NCBI GenBank assembly: GCA_030730365.1
Contig: JANQVJ010000049.1
Location: 1 to 64,000, forward strand
Origin: Verrucomicrobiales bacterium
Lineage (GTDB): Bacteria; Verrucomicrobiota; Verrucomicrobiia; Verrucomicrobiales; DEV007
Direction of reading: 5' to 3'
Length of the DNA: 64,000 bases
A program made the translations under genes and the position numbers. Every line of letters begins with the position of its first letter. Positions within the stretch are counted from its first letter, which is position 1. Under the pieces are notes generated by a model, which searched no databases, was not told the DNA's origin, and was given only the letters and a program-made list of their open reading frames with translations. Positions 9,012-18,829 of this stretch are shown here, one piece after another.

Positions 9012-10709
9012 ATGCCCGCCAGGACCAGATGGGTGGTGACCCCGCCACCGGAACCAGAACTCGTTCGTGAATACGCGAGCGCTTTCGGTCTTGCACCCGT
9101 GGTCGTCTCGCTGGCGTTGCAACGCGGCCATCAGAATCAGGAGCAGTTGGAACAATTTCTCCACCCGAGGCTCAAAGATCTCGGTGATCCCTTTTCCCTG
9201 CCCGGGGTGGCTTCGGCGGTGCAGCGCATCCTTGAGGCAGTCGACGGGAAACAATCCGTCGTCCTCTACGGGGACTATGACGTCGACGGGGTCAGCTCGA
9301 TCACCTTGCTCTATTCCATTCTGAATGCCTTCGGGCTCGAACCGCGCCCTTTTCTCCCGACACGACTGGAGGAAGGCTACGGACTAAGCGTCAAGGGGAT
9401 AGAGAACAGCTTCGAAGGTGACCCGCCCGATCTCCTTATCGCCGCCGACTGTGGCACGAACTCGCGGGACGAGGCGCTCCTTCTGCGCGAGATGGGCATT
9501 GATCTCATCATCCTCGACCATCACGAACCCTCGCCCGACGGTGTCGCAGAATGCGTTGCCCTCGTCAATCCCAAGCTCGGCGACGATTACCACTACCTCT
9601 GCACGGCCGGCGTGGTCTTTAAAATCATTCATGCCCTCATGAAAACGAGGCCGCTCACAGACTTCGATCTCAAGAACTATCTCGATATCGTCGCCCTCGG
9701 GACGATCGCCGACATCGTCCCGCTCGAGGGGGAAAATCGGCTCTTTGCCCGCCGCGGACTCACCCAGCTCGACCGGACCATCCATCCCGGACTCATCGCC
9801 CTGAAGTCCGTTGCCGGGGTGTCCTCGCCGACGCGCACTCACGATGTGGGGTTTAAACTCGGGCCGCGCCTCAATGCCTCGGGCCGTCTCGACACGGCGG
9901 TCGCCTCGCTGAATTTGCTGCTCTGTCAGGATCCGAAAGAGGCCCGCGTTCTCGCCGAGGCACTCGACTTGCAGAACCGCGAGCGGCAGGAGCTCGAACT
10001 CGCCACGCGCGAAGAAGCCGAGCGCATCATCCACGATCTCCCCGCCGCGCAGCGCAGCCACGCCATCGTTGTCGGCTCGCGCGGCTGGCACCCCGGCGTC
10101 GTCGGCATCGTCGCCTCGCGCATTTCCAAGCAGTATCACCGCCCCACTTTCGTCATCGGGATCGATGAAAACGGCCTCGGTAAAGGGAGCGGGCGCAGCA
10201 TCCCCGGGATCTCCCTCGTGCAGGCGCTCGACTCGTGCCGCGAACTCATCGCCGCCGGCGGAGGTCACGAGATGGCCGCCGGAGTGAGCGTGCGTGAGGA
10301 AAACATCGACGCCTTCCGCGAAGCCCTCATCCGCAGCGTCACAGAACAGGCCGGAGCCGACACCCTCGTGCCCAAGCTCCACATCGACACGACGATACGA
10401 CTCAGCGAGCTCAGCCTTGACCTCCTCGACAGCTACGAATTGCTGAGGCCCTTCGGCCAGGCGAATCCGCAGCCGCTTTTCATGGCCACCGGAGTCCGCC
10501 TCGCCGGAGAACCCAAGGTCATCAAGGAACGCCATTTGAAGTTCCGCTTCGAACAAAACGGGACCGAGCAGGAAGGCATCTTTTTCAATGCCGTCGAAAT
10601 CGAACTCCCCCGCCCTCCCTGGGACATCGCCTTCACGATTGATAAGAACGAGTTCCGCGGCAGAGCCAGCGTTAATCTCGTGCTCTCGGCGATCCGGAAG
10701 TCGGAGTGA
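9012..10709 (+). CDS. recJ: Single-stranded-DNA-specific exonuclease RecJ
   Basis: DYDVDGVSS, DHH motif (ILDHHEP), GGGHEMAAG. Confidence 0.95.
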   Translation: MPARTRWVVTPPPEPELVREYASAFGLAPVVVSLALQRGHQNQEQLEQFLHPRLKDLGDPFSLPGVASAVQRILEAVDGKQSVVLYGDYDVDGVSSITLLYSILNAFGLEPRPFLPTRLEEGYGLSVKGIENSFEGDPPDLLIAADCGTNSRDEALLLREMGIDLIILDHHEPSPDGVAECVALVNPKLGDDYHYLCTAGVVFKIIHALMKTRPLTDFDLKNYLDIVALGTIADIVPLEGENRLFARRGLTQLDRTIHPGLIALKSVAGVSSPTRTHDVGFKLGPRLNASGRLDTAVASLNLLLCQDPKEARVLAEALDLQNRERQELELATREEAERIIHDLPAAQRSHAIVVGSRGWHPGVVGIVASRISKQYHRPTFVIGIDENGLGKGSGRSIPGISLVQALDSCRELIAAGGGHEMAAGVSVREENIDAFREALIRSVTEQAGADTLVPKLHIDTTIRLSELSLDLLDSYELLRPFGQANPQPLFMATGVRLAGEPKVIKERHLKFRFEQNGTEQEGIFFNAVEIELPRPPWDIAFTIDKNEFRGRASVNLVLSAIRKSE

Positions 10710-10982
10710 TAAGGGGTGGTCTCGGCTGGGCGACCGAAAAGAAACGACTACTGCACGCCTGCCAGCGAAACTCCGGCATAGAGGTAGTCAAACAAGGTTT
10801 GAGCCTTCGCCCGGGTTCTTCTGAAAACCAATGTGCCGCCTGGAACCTTGCAGGGCTGCGATCGAGCGAGATCACGCGTTCAGGATAAAGAAATTTTCTC
10901 AAAATTTCAGCCTCGTCTTGGATTGGCGAAAGAATTGCCCGCAACCGCCGCGATACCAAGCAAGGACGACAACCTTCCCCCG

Positions 10983-12626
10983 TCACTTCATCAACATCAT
11001 CTTCCCCGCCAGCGCGAGGGTCTCGGGACTGACGCCGCCGAGCATGCGGGCGAGTTCATTGACGCGCTCCTGTCCGCTGACCGGCTCGAGGCGGGAATTG
11101 GTCGTGCTGTTTTCCACCTCTTTTGTCACGAGGTAATGCCGGTGCGCCAGCGCCGCGACCTGGGGCATGTGGGTGATCGCGACGACCTGATGACGATCTC
11201 CAAGGAAGGCCATCTTGCGACCGACCGCACCCGCGATCTCGCCGCCGACATTGGCGTCGATCTCGTCGAAGACCATCAGCGGGATCTGATCCTGATCGGC
11301 GAGGGCGCTCTTCACCGCGAGCATGACCCGCGACATTTCTCCGCTTGAGGCAATAACGCGGAGCGGCTTGAGCGGTTCTCCGGGGTTCGGGCCGAAGAGG
11401 AAGTCAATGCCCTCGAGCCCGCGCGGTCCGGGCTCGGTAAGCGTCTCGATCTCGATTTCGAAAATGGACTGATTGAATCCCAGATCGTTGAGATGAGAAG
11501 CGATCTCCTTCGCGAGAGCCGGAGCCGCCTTTTTGCGTTTCGCGGAGAGAACCTTACCCGCCTTCGCCACCGCCGCCGCAGTGGTCTCGATCGCCGCGGT
11601 GAGTCGCAGCAGTTCGCTCTCGCGGCTGTCGACACTGTCGAGACGCTGCCGCGCGCGGGCTTCGTAGGCGATCACATCCTCGACGGTCTGGCCGTATTTC
11701 CGCTTCAGCGTTTCGATCTCGTCAATGCGGCGCTCGATCAGGGAAAGTTCGGACGGATCGATCTCGAGCTCTTCGGTATACTCGCGGAGACTGCCCTCGA
11801 GCTCCTCAATCTCGACGCGGGCCGAGTCGAATCCGGCGACACGATCGACGATGGAGGGATCAAATCGCTCCAGCTCGCGGATGCAGCGCTGCGCATTGCT
11901 GAGGTTCGCAGAGGCGGCATTGAGCAGATCGACGGCCTGATTCGCATTTTCGACGAGGCGGCTGCTGTTCTGCGACTGACGGTAGCGCTGCTCCAGCTCC
12001 GCCGCCTCGGCCGGATTGAGCGAAGCGGCCGCGATTTCCTCGACCTGAAAGCGGAGCAGTTCAATCTCCTGATCGCTGACCTGGCGCTGGCTGCGGAAGT
12101 CCTCCAGCGCTCCCCGTGCCGCGACGAGGGTGGCATAGGCATCGCGGTAGGCATGGCGCTCGGGCCCCGCGTGGGCGTAGGCATCGAGCATGGCAAGCTG
12201 ACGATCCTGCGAAAGGAGCGACTGATGCTCGTGCGGTCCGTGGAGATCGACGAGGTAGCCGCCGAGCGATTTCAGGACCGAGAGGGTGCAGGGCGAGCAG
12301 TTCACGAACTGCTTGTTGCCACTGCCAAAACTGCGTTTCACGACGAGCGCATTGCCCTCACAGGGCTCGAGACCGCTGTTCTCGAGGAGCGCGTTGACCT
12401 GATCGAGGTTCGAGGTCAGCTCAAAGATCGCCTCGACCGTGCAGAGGGATTCCCCCGTGCGGATGAGGTCGTGATTGGCGCGCTCGCCGAGGATGAGCTT
12501 GAGAGCCCCGACGATCATCGACTTGCCCGCGCCGGTCTGGCCGGTCACACCGATGAGGCCTGAGCCGAGTTCCCACGTCAGATCATCGACGAGGGCGAGG
12601 TTCTTGATTTTTAAAACCGAGAGCAT
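10983..12626 (-). CDS. recN: DNA repair protein RecN
   Basis: MLSVLKIKNLALVDDLTWELGSGLIGVTGQTGAGKSMIVGALKLILGERA; C-terminal MLAVKSALADQDQIPLMVFDEIDANVGGEIAGAVG. Start corrected from the 13145 ORF. Confidence 0.95.
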   Translation of the reverse strand: MLSVLKIKNLALVDDLTWELGSGLIGVTGQTGAGKSMIVGALKLILGERANHDLIRTGESLCTVEAIFELTSNLDQVNALLENSGLEPCEGNALVVKRSFGSGNKQFVNCSPCTLSVLKSLGGYLVDLHGPHEHQSLLSQDRQLAMLDAYAHAGPERHAYRDAYATLVAARGALEDFRSQRQVSDQEIELLRFQVEEIAAASLNPAEAAELEQRYRQSQNSSRLVENANQAVDLLNAASANLSNAQRCIRELERFDPSIVDRVAGFDSARVEIEELEGSLREYTEELEIDPSELSLIERRIDEIETLKRKYGQTVEDVIAYEARARQRLDSVDSRESELLRLTAAIETTAAAVAKAGKVLSAKRKKAAPALAKEIASHLNDLGFNQSIFEIEIETLTEPGPRGLEGIDFLFGPNPGEPLKPLRVIASSGEMSRVMLAVKSALADQDQIPLMVFDEIDANVGGEIAGAVGRKMAFLGDRHQVVAITHMPQVAALAHRHYLVTKEVENSTTNSRLEPVSGQERVNELARMLGGVSPETLALAGKMMLMK

Positions 12627-12677
12627 TACGGAAAGGGGCGACGGTCTGGAGTATGGAGCAGACCGCCACAGCTTGCA

Positions 12678-13463
12678 ATGGAGACAAAAACGGAAATCAC
12701 CTTCCTCGGCACCGGAACCTCGATCGGGGTTCCCGTGATCGGCTGCGATTGCGCGGTCTGCACTTCGGAAGATCCGAAAAACAAACGGCTCCGCTCCTCC
12801 ATCCACGTGACCACGCCCGAGATCAGCCTCGTCGTCGATACCGGACCCGATTTCCGGCAGCAGTGCCTGCGCGAAGGGATCCGCCATCTCGACGCGGCCC
12901 TCTTCACCCACGCCCATAGCGACCACATCATGGGCTTTGACGACCTGCGGCGCTTCACCGTGTCGGACGACGAAGAGCTCGAGATCCATGCCACCGAGGA
13001 ATGCCTCGAGCGTCTCCATGCCGCCTTCAGCTATGTCTTCGACGGGGAAAATCGCTACCGCGGCTACCTCAAGATCGCCCCCCACCGCATCCACGGGCCC
13101 TTTTCGGTCGGCGACCTCACCGTCACCCCGCTCCCCGTCACCCACGGAAAGGTCGAGACGATAGGATTCCTCTTTTCACGCGAAGAGACCCGCCTTTTTG
13201 CCTACATCCCCGACGCCAAAGTCCTCAGCGACGAAGCCAAAGCGCTCGTCCGCGGCATAGCCCTGCTCATCCTCGACGGGCTCCAGCCCGAGGCGCACTG
13301 GACTCACCTCTCCATTGGCGAAGCTGTCGAGCTTATCGAAGAACTCGACGTCGGGCAGGCCTGGCTGACCCATTTCTCCTGCCGCGTCGATTACACCACC
13401 CTCGGCCCGACTCTCCCCGCGAACATCTCCCTCGCCTGGGATGGCCTGCGACTTTCCTGCTGA
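12678..13463 (+). CDS. MBL-fold metallohydrolase (PhnP-like)
   Basis: FLGTGTSIGVPVIGCDCAVC, FTHAHSDHIMGFDDLRRF. Confidence 0.88.
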   Translation: METKTEITFLGTGTSIGVPVIGCDCAVCTSEDPKNKRLRSSIHVTTPEISLVVDTGPDFRQQCLREGIRHLDAALFTHAHSDHIMGFDDLRRFTVSDDEELEIHATEECLERLHAAFSYVFDGENRYRGYLKIAPHRIHGPFSVGDLTVTPLPVTHGKVETIGFLFSREETRLFAYIPDAKVLSDEAKALVRGIALLILDGLQPEAHWTHLSIGEAVELIEELDVGQAWLTHFSCRVDYTTLGPTLPANISLAWDGLRLSC

Positions 13464-13497
13464 TACTATCGGGCACCGGGTCACCGGCACGCACACC

Positions 13498-13539
13498 CCG
13501 GGACAATAAATGTCGCGGCCGCGACATTTATTGTCCCGG
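13498..13539. repeat. 42-bp perfect palindrome CCGGGACAATAAATGTCGCGGCCGCGACATTTATTGTCCCGG
   Basis: Read directly; the 36-bp core is identical to 45386..45421. Confidence 0.98.
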
Positions 13540-13589
13540 AAAAGTGCCGCGGAAGGCTGGACGGATGGCCGTCGGGGCGGGGTTCATCC

Positions 13590-13706
13590 TCACTCCTGCC
13601 AGCGATAGGCGACGCGGGAGTTCCTCGCGAAGAACTTGTCGGAGACGTCGGCGCCCTTTTCGTCAAAGTAGGCCTCGACGATCCCGACGACGTTGCCGTG
13701 ACTCAT
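13590..13706 (-). CDS. Small ORF, 38 aa: MSHGNVVGIVEAYFDEKGADVSDKFFARNSRVAYRWQE
   Basis: Open reading frame below the track cutoff; protein-like composition; start lies inside heptad repeats. Confidence 0.35.
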   Translation of the reverse strand: MSHGNVVGIVEAYFDEKGADVSDKFFARNSRVAYRWQE

Positions 13707-13719
13707 GACTCATGACTCC
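13699..13719. repeat. Three tandem heptamers TGACTCA/TGACTCA/TGACTCC
   Basis: Direct reading; on the minus strand GGAGTCA-TGAGTCA-TGAGTCA. Confidence 0.95.
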
Positions 13720-13799
13720 TCCCGCCTTAACCCTGTTGCCCCGGCGACCTAACCCTGTTAGGATCATGGCCCTTCACTGACCTGACTTCCACGCAGCCC

Positions 13800-14861
13800 A
13801 TGGCCTTAGTTCTCAATTTCCGAAATGCCTGTCTTTCCGCAATGTCCCTCGCAAAAGTGGGAAATCCGGTGCGCAACGAACCACTCCGGACCTCGCAGTC
13901 GCTCTGCCGTTTCAAGGACGAAGAGGCGGATCTGCTCACGCATTGTTTCCTGAAATCGTTCCGCGCGCTTGAGCTACACCAGTTGCAGCATCACACCTCG
14001 GTGGAGAGCAACGAGCTCTTCGGTTACGCGGCGACAATCTTTGATGACAACTCGACCCTGCTCGAGCAAGGCGCGAAGATCGCCCGTCATCTCCACGCGA
14101 AATCGAACCATCCCAATATCAAGTCGGGCGATCTCTGTGTCGCCCTGATCGACCACATCGGCGTCTCGGGCGAGGCGGTCCAGGCCATCAGCATCGTGAA
14201 GTCGGAGAGCAAGGTCCCCTTTCTTCAGATCTCAGAGCGCGACGGAGATCTCGTCCTGACGACGGAGCAGGGCATCTACCCGGACAAGATCGACAAGGGC
14301 TGTCTCATCATCAATCACGGACGGGCGGACGGCTTTTCGGTCTACCTCTTCGACAAGAGCGGAGGCAACACGCAGTTCTGGGTGCGCGACTTCATTGGGG
14401 CCAAGCCTGTCACGAACGACGACTTCCTCACCCGCCGTTACTCGGAGCTCTGCGTCGCCTTCGCCGAGCGCGGGCTCCCCGAAGACACGCGGCAGGAAGA
14501 GCGCATGGAAGTGGCGAGCCGGACGATGAACTACCTGAAAGAGACCGACGAGTTCGACCTCGGCGAGTTCCAGACGACCGCCCTCGCGAAGCCGGAACGG
14601 ATCGCCCAGTTCGAGGCCTTTAAGGTCGACTACGAGGAGGAAAACGGCCAGCCTCTCCAGGAAAAATTTTCAGTCTCGAAGAAAGAGGCGGAAAAGGCGG
14701 GTAATCGCCTCAAGAGCCGTCTCAAACTCGACGTCGGCGTGGAGCTGAAGTTCTCATCGGGCTTCATCCACCAGGCCGCGAACTTCATGGAGCGCGGTCA
14801 TGATGACGAGCGCCGCATGGAGTTCGTAAAGATCTGGTTCCACAAGGAAGAGCCTCTTTGA
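13800..14861 (+). CDS. Nucleoid-associated protein (NdpA/YejK-like family)
   Basis: DLCVALIDHIGVSGEAVQAISIVKSESKVPFLQI..., FIGAKPVTNDDFLT.. and FSSGFIHQAANFMERG typical of bacteroidetes/verrucomicrobial NdpA-like proteins. Confidence 0.75.
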   Translation: MALVLNFRNACLSAMSLAKVGNPVRNEPLRTSQSLCRFKDEEADLLTHCFLKSFRALELHQLQHHTSVESNELFGYAATIFDDNSTLLEQGAKIARHLHAKSNHPNIKSGDLCVALIDHIGVSGEAVQAISIVKSESKVPFLQISERDGDLVLTTEQGIYPDKIDKGCLIINHGRADGFSVYLFDKSGGNTQFWVRDFIGAKPVTNDDFLTRRYSELCVAFAERGLPEDTRQEERMEVASRTMNYLKETDEFDLGEFQTTALAKPERIAQFEAFKVDYEEENGQPLQEKFSVSKKEAEKAGNRLKSRLKLDVGVELKFSSGFIHQAANFMERGHDDERRMEFVKIWFHKEEPL

Positions 14862-14888
14862 GGTCACCTCTCTGAGAAGGCCCGCCGT

Positions 14889-15917
14889 TCACTGGGTCGC
14901 GCGGATCTCGTCCCAGGCTTTGTTGTAGAGAGCGTTCGCGGGACCGAGGTCGTCGATCATCTCGCACTTCGCCATGGTCGCGTCGTCGAGGAAAAGGGCG
15001 TCGATTTCCTTGAACTCGGGACTGACGAGATCGTAGGCGGTTTTGTTAGGCGCGAGGTAGTAGATGTATTCCATGTTCACGGCGGCGTTGGCCGGTTCGG
15101 TCATGAAGTTGATGAAGGCGTAGGCGAGCTCGGGATTGGGAGCGTTCGCGGAGATGACGAGATCATCGCAGGCGATCGAGGTGCCCTCCTGCGGGACGAG
15201 GAAGTCGATGGCCTCGTTGTCCTCCTGCGCCTGAAAAGCGTCGCCGGCGTAGGCCTGGGAGAGGAAGAACTCGGACGAGGCGAGCCCGCCGTCGTATTGG
15301 TCGCTCTCGAATTTGGCGATGTTACGCTTCCATCCAATCACGACTTCCTTCGCGGCGGTGATTTGGGCTTCGTCGGTCGTGTTGAGGCTGTGGCCGAGGA
15401 ATTTGAGGGCGGCACCGATGGTCTCGCGCGAATCGTTCAGCAGGGTCATGCGGCCCTTGAGGTCTTCACGGTTGAACATGGCCCAGGAGGGCGCGACGTT
15501 TTCGACACGGTCGCCGACCCAGGCGATTCCGGTGGGGGCGAGCATGTAGGGGACGCTGTGCTTCATCGTCTTGTCAAAGGCGAGGCGCGTGAGATATTCG
15601 TCGTCGACGTGGCTGAGATTCGGGAGCTTGGAATGATCGAGGTCGATGATCATTTTTTCCTGCGCAAGGATCTTGACCATGTAGCTGCTCGGGACGAGGA
15701 CGTCGTAGCCGGTGGCCCCGGCCTTGAGCTTCGCGAGCATGGCTTCGTTGGAATCGAAGATGTCGATGATGAGACGGCACCCGTGCTTTTCCTCAAAAGC
15801 GGTGATGAGGTCGGGATTGAGGTAATCGTCCCAGGTGTAAAGATGCAACTCGGGTTTTTTCTCACCGCAGGAGGTGAGGAGGAGGACACTGAGAAGGACG
15901 AGGGAGAGATACTTCAT
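14889..15917 (-). CDS. potD: Spermidine/putrescine ABC transporter substrate-binding protein
   Basis: LTSCGEKKPELHLYTWDDYLNPDLITAFEEKHG; pot operon context. Confidence 0.9.
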   Translation of the reverse strand: MKYLSLVLLSVLLLTSCGEKKPELHLYTWDDYLNPDLITAFEEKHGCRLIIDIFDSNEAMLAKLKAGATGYDVLVPSSYMVKILAQEKMIIDLDHSKLPNLSHVDDEYLTRLAFDKTMKHSVPYMLAPTGIAWVGDRVENVAPSWAMFNREDLKGRMTLLNDSRETIGAALKFLGHSLNTTDEAQITAAKEVVIGWKRNIAKFESDQYDGGLASSEFFLSQAYAGDAFQAQEDNEAIDFLVPQEGTSIACDDLVISANAPNPELAYAFINFMTEPANAAVNMEYIYYLAPNKTAYDLVSPEFKEIDALFLDDATMAKCEMIDDLGPANALYNKAWDEIRATQ

Positions 15918-15937
15918 TGGCTTGTGGTTCAGTTAGT

Positions 15938-16729
15938 TCAGTGGGATTTGGCGGTTTGGTCCCGGGTAAGCTTTTGGCTCCACCAGACGATGAGAAAGGT
16001 AACGACAAGGAATATCGTGGAAATGGCATTGATGAGCGGCAGCTCGGTGCTGTGTTTCACCATGCTGTAGATCTTCAGTGGCAGGGTAGTCGATCCCGGC
16101 CCAGTGACAAAGAACGTGATCACATAATCGTCAACCGAGAGGGTGAAGGAGAGCAATCCCCCCGCCACGATCCCGGGCGCGAGGAGCGGTAGGATGACCC
16201 GCCGAATCGCCACCCATCGCGTCGCCCCGAGGTCGCGGGCGGCGGCGATGACGGACTCGTCGAATCCCTGGAGCCTGCCGAGCACGACCACGGTCACGAA
16301 ACTCGCGCAGAAAGTGATGTGCGCGATGAGGATGGTCATGGTCCCCAGAGTCACCCCGAGGGCGACGAAAAAGAGTAGCAGACTAATTCCCATGAGAAGA
16401 TCGGGGATGATGATGGGCAGGTAGATCATCCCGTAGTTAAGTCGCTGCAACTTCGTGCGATACCAGTGCAGGGCGCAGGCGGAGAGTGTCCCGAGGACCA
16501 TGGAGACGGCACTCGAGGAGATCGCAATGAGGAGCGTGCGCTGGGTCGCCTCCCAGAGATCACGGTTCCGCGGATCGAAGAGGGCCGCATACCATTTCAG
16601 GGTAAAGCCGGTCCAGGTCGAACTGAAGCGGGCCTCGTTGAAAGAGTTCACGACGAGGAAGAGGATCGGCACGTAAAGAAACACGACCACGAGAGCGAAG
16701 ACGATGGCGGGGAGGCGGCTCGACTTCAT
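15938..16729 (-). CDS. potC: Spermidine/putrescine ABC transporter permease
   Basis: Six-TM permease with EAA loop (AARDLGATRWVAIRRVILPLLAPGI). Confidence 0.9.
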   Translation of the reverse strand: MKSSRLPAIVFALVVVFLYVPILFLVVNSFNEARFSSTWTGFTLKWYAALFDPRNRDLWEATQRTLLIAISSSAVSMVLGTLSACALHWYRTKLQRLNYGMIYLPIIIPDLLMGISLLLFFVALGVTLGTMTILIAHITFCASFVTVVVLGRLQGFDESVIAAARDLGATRWVAIRRVILPLLAPGIVAGGLLSFTLSVDDYVITFFVTGPGSTTLPLKIYSMVKHSTELPLINAISTIFLVVTFLIVWWSQKLTRDQTAKSH

Positions 16730-17574
16730 GCGGGATGGGTCCTTTCCCGGCGGTTGAGGTAATACACCACGATCATGGGGATGAGGGTGATGACGAGGAG
16801 CGCGACCGAGAGTGTCGCGGCCTGGGGCAGGTTGCGGTCGCCGAGGGTGCGCTGGGCGATTTTGTTCCCGATCATTTCATCGCCGGGGCCGCCGACGAGG
16901 TCGGGGATGACGTAGGATCCGAGGGCGGGAATGAGGACGAGGGCCATCGCGGTGAGCAGCCCGCGACTGATCCCGGGGATGAAGACCCGCGTCACCGCGG
17001 TAAACCCGCTCGCCCCGAGGTCGCGCGCCGCCTCGAGGAGGCTGTAGTCGAATCGCTCCGCCGCGGCGTAGAGCGGCAGGATCGCGAAGGGCAGATAGGT
17101 GTAGACCATGACCATCAGGACCGCTCCCTCATTGTAGAGGAGAAGCGTGTCGGGCCCGATGATGCCGAGAGAAATGAGACCCTGCCGCAGCATGCCCTCG
17201 GGATGGAGGAGAATGCGCCACGCCGCGACGCGGATGACGAAGTTCGTCCAGAAAGGGACGATCACGATCATGAGGAGGATAGCGCGCCATTTTCCCTGCA
17301 TCTTCCCGAGAACAAAAGCGATCGGGAGAGCGAGAGCGAGACAGATCAGGGTGGTGACGAGGCTGAGCCAGACAGTCCGCCAGAGGATGACGGGGTAGTT
17401 CGGATTCCCGAGCGCTCTCCACGCGTCGAGAGTCCAGCCTTCTCCCACTCCGCCATACATCGAGGCGGGGCGGAACGAGATAACGACCATCGCGATGGAG
17501 GGAACGACGAAAAAAAGGATCAGCCACAGCAGCGTCGGCGCGGTGAGGATCGCTTCGTTTTTTCGTCGAATCAT
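16726..17574 (-). CDS. potB: Spermidine/putrescine ABC transporter permease
   Basis: Start corrected to MIRRKNEAILTAP; EAA loop LLEAARDLGASGFTAVTRVFIPGISRG. Confidence 0.9.
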   Translation of the reverse strand: MIRRKNEAILTAPTLLWLILFFVVPSIAMVVISFRPASMYGGVGEGWTLDAWRALGNPNYPVILWRTVWLSLVTTLICLALALPIAFVLGKMQGKWRAILLMIVIVPFWTNFVIRVAAWRILLHPEGMLRQGLISLGIIGPDTLLLYNEGAVLMVMVYTYLPFAILPLYAAAERFDYSLLEAARDLGASGFTAVTRVFIPGISRGLLTAMALVLIPALGSYVIPDLVGGPGDEMIGNKIAQRTLGDRNLPQAATLSVALLVITLIPMIVVYYLNRRERTHPA

Positions 17575-17623
17575 TGCGGTGGAAGATCGGCGGAGGTGTT
17601 CAGGTTGGGAAATTACGGCGAAT

Positions 17624-18775
17624 TCACTCGCCCTCGTCGGGGAGTGATAGCAATTGCCGGTCCTCTTCGGAAAAGTTTTCGAGCATGTAGCCGTCATTGG
17701 CATGCCAGCAGACCCAGGCTCCGTCCCCCCACTGGAGCGGCTTCGCGTCATCGAGGAAAAAGCGCCCGTGCTGCGACTCGACGATGAAGAGATGCTCGCC
17801 ACACCGCACCCAGAACCGCGTCATCGAACCGAGGTAGATCATGTCTTCGATGACCCCTTTGACGGCGTTGCAGTTTTCCGCGAGAGGTTCGGGTCGTGCG
17901 CGCGAGAGGGCGATCTTCTCGGGACGGAGACTGAGGGTGAGGCGGTCGCCGCGCCGGATGGGGCGGTCTTTGTAGACGCGGAGTTCGCCGAGATCATCAA
18001 AGGCAGCGTTGTGATGCTCGCGATCCACCTCGTCAGCCGCAATGCCGCTGAGGAAATTGGTGTCCCCGATAAAGGCGGCGACAAAGCTGTTCACGGGCGT
18101 CTCATAGATGGAGGCGGGTGCGCCGATCTGCTCGATCTTTCCCGACCGCATCACCGCGATGCGGTCGCTGATGCCCATGGCCTCGCCCTGGTCGTGGGTG
18201 ACGTAGAGGAAGGTGATCCCGACCTCTTCGTGGAGATCTTCGAGCTCGACGAGGAGACGCTGGCGCAACTTCAGATCGAGAGCGGCGAGAGGCTCGTCGA
18301 GGAGGAGGACCTCGGGCTTGTTGATGAGCGCCCGGGCGATCGCGACCCGCTGCTTTTGACCTCCGCTGATCTGCGAGGGTTTTTTATCGGCATGTGAGGC
18401 GAGATCGACGAGGTCGAGCATACGATCCACTTCGGCGTCGATCCCGGCGCGGGAGAGTTTCTTCACGAGCTCGGGACCAAAGGCAATATTCTGCCTCAAG
18501 GTGAGATGGGGGAACAGGGCGTAGTTTTGAAAGACCGTATTGACTGGACGCTTTTCGGGGGGCAGCTCCGTGATGTCTTTTCCGTTCAGGAGGATGCGTC
18601 CCTCGTCCGGAGCCATAAAGCCGGCGACGAGTCGCAGCAAAGTCGTTTTCCCGCAACCGCTCGGCCCGAGGAGGGAAAAAATCTCACCTTTCGCGACGGA
18701 AAAGGAAGCGTTCGATACAGCCAAAAAATCGCCGAAGCGCTTCGTCACATTCTCGAAGACGAGGAAATCGCTCAT
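17624..18775 (-). CDS. potA: Spermidine/putrescine ABC transporter ATP-binding protein
   Basis: Walker A GPSGCGKTT, ISGGQKQRVAIARAL, LLLDEPLAALD, TOBE-like C-terminus. Confidence 0.94.
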   Translation of the reverse strand: MSDFLVFENVTKRFGDFLAVSNASFSVAKGEIFSLLGPSGCGKTTLLRLVAGFMAPDEGRILLNGKDITELPPEKRPVNTVFQNYALFPHLTLRQNIAFGPELVKKLSRAGIDAEVDRMLDLVDLASHADKKPSQISGGQKQRVAIARALINKPEVLLLDEPLAALDLKLRQRLLVELEDLHEEVGITFLYVTHDQGEAMGISDRIAVMRSGKIEQIGAPASIYETPVNSFVAAFIGDTNFLSGIAADEVDREHHNAAFDDLGELRVYKDRPIRRGDRLTLSLRPEKIALSRARPEPLAENCNAVKGVIEDMIYLGSMTRFWVRCGEHLFIVESQHGRFFLDDAKPLQWGDGAWVCWHANDGYMLENFSEEDRQLLSLPDEGE

Positions 18776-18829
18776 GCGGGGAATGCACCGAAGCTAAGAG
18801 GGAAAACCCCTGCGGCAAGGAAAAACACC

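Noticed and set aside
9384-10556. 390-aa minus-strand ORF
   Set aside because: Antisense of recJ.
11493-12563. 356-aa plus-strand ORF
   Set aside because: Antisense of recN.
16735-17787. 350-aa plus-strand ORF, strongly charged
   Set aside because: Antisense of potB; charged composition is the complement of hydrophobic TM codons.
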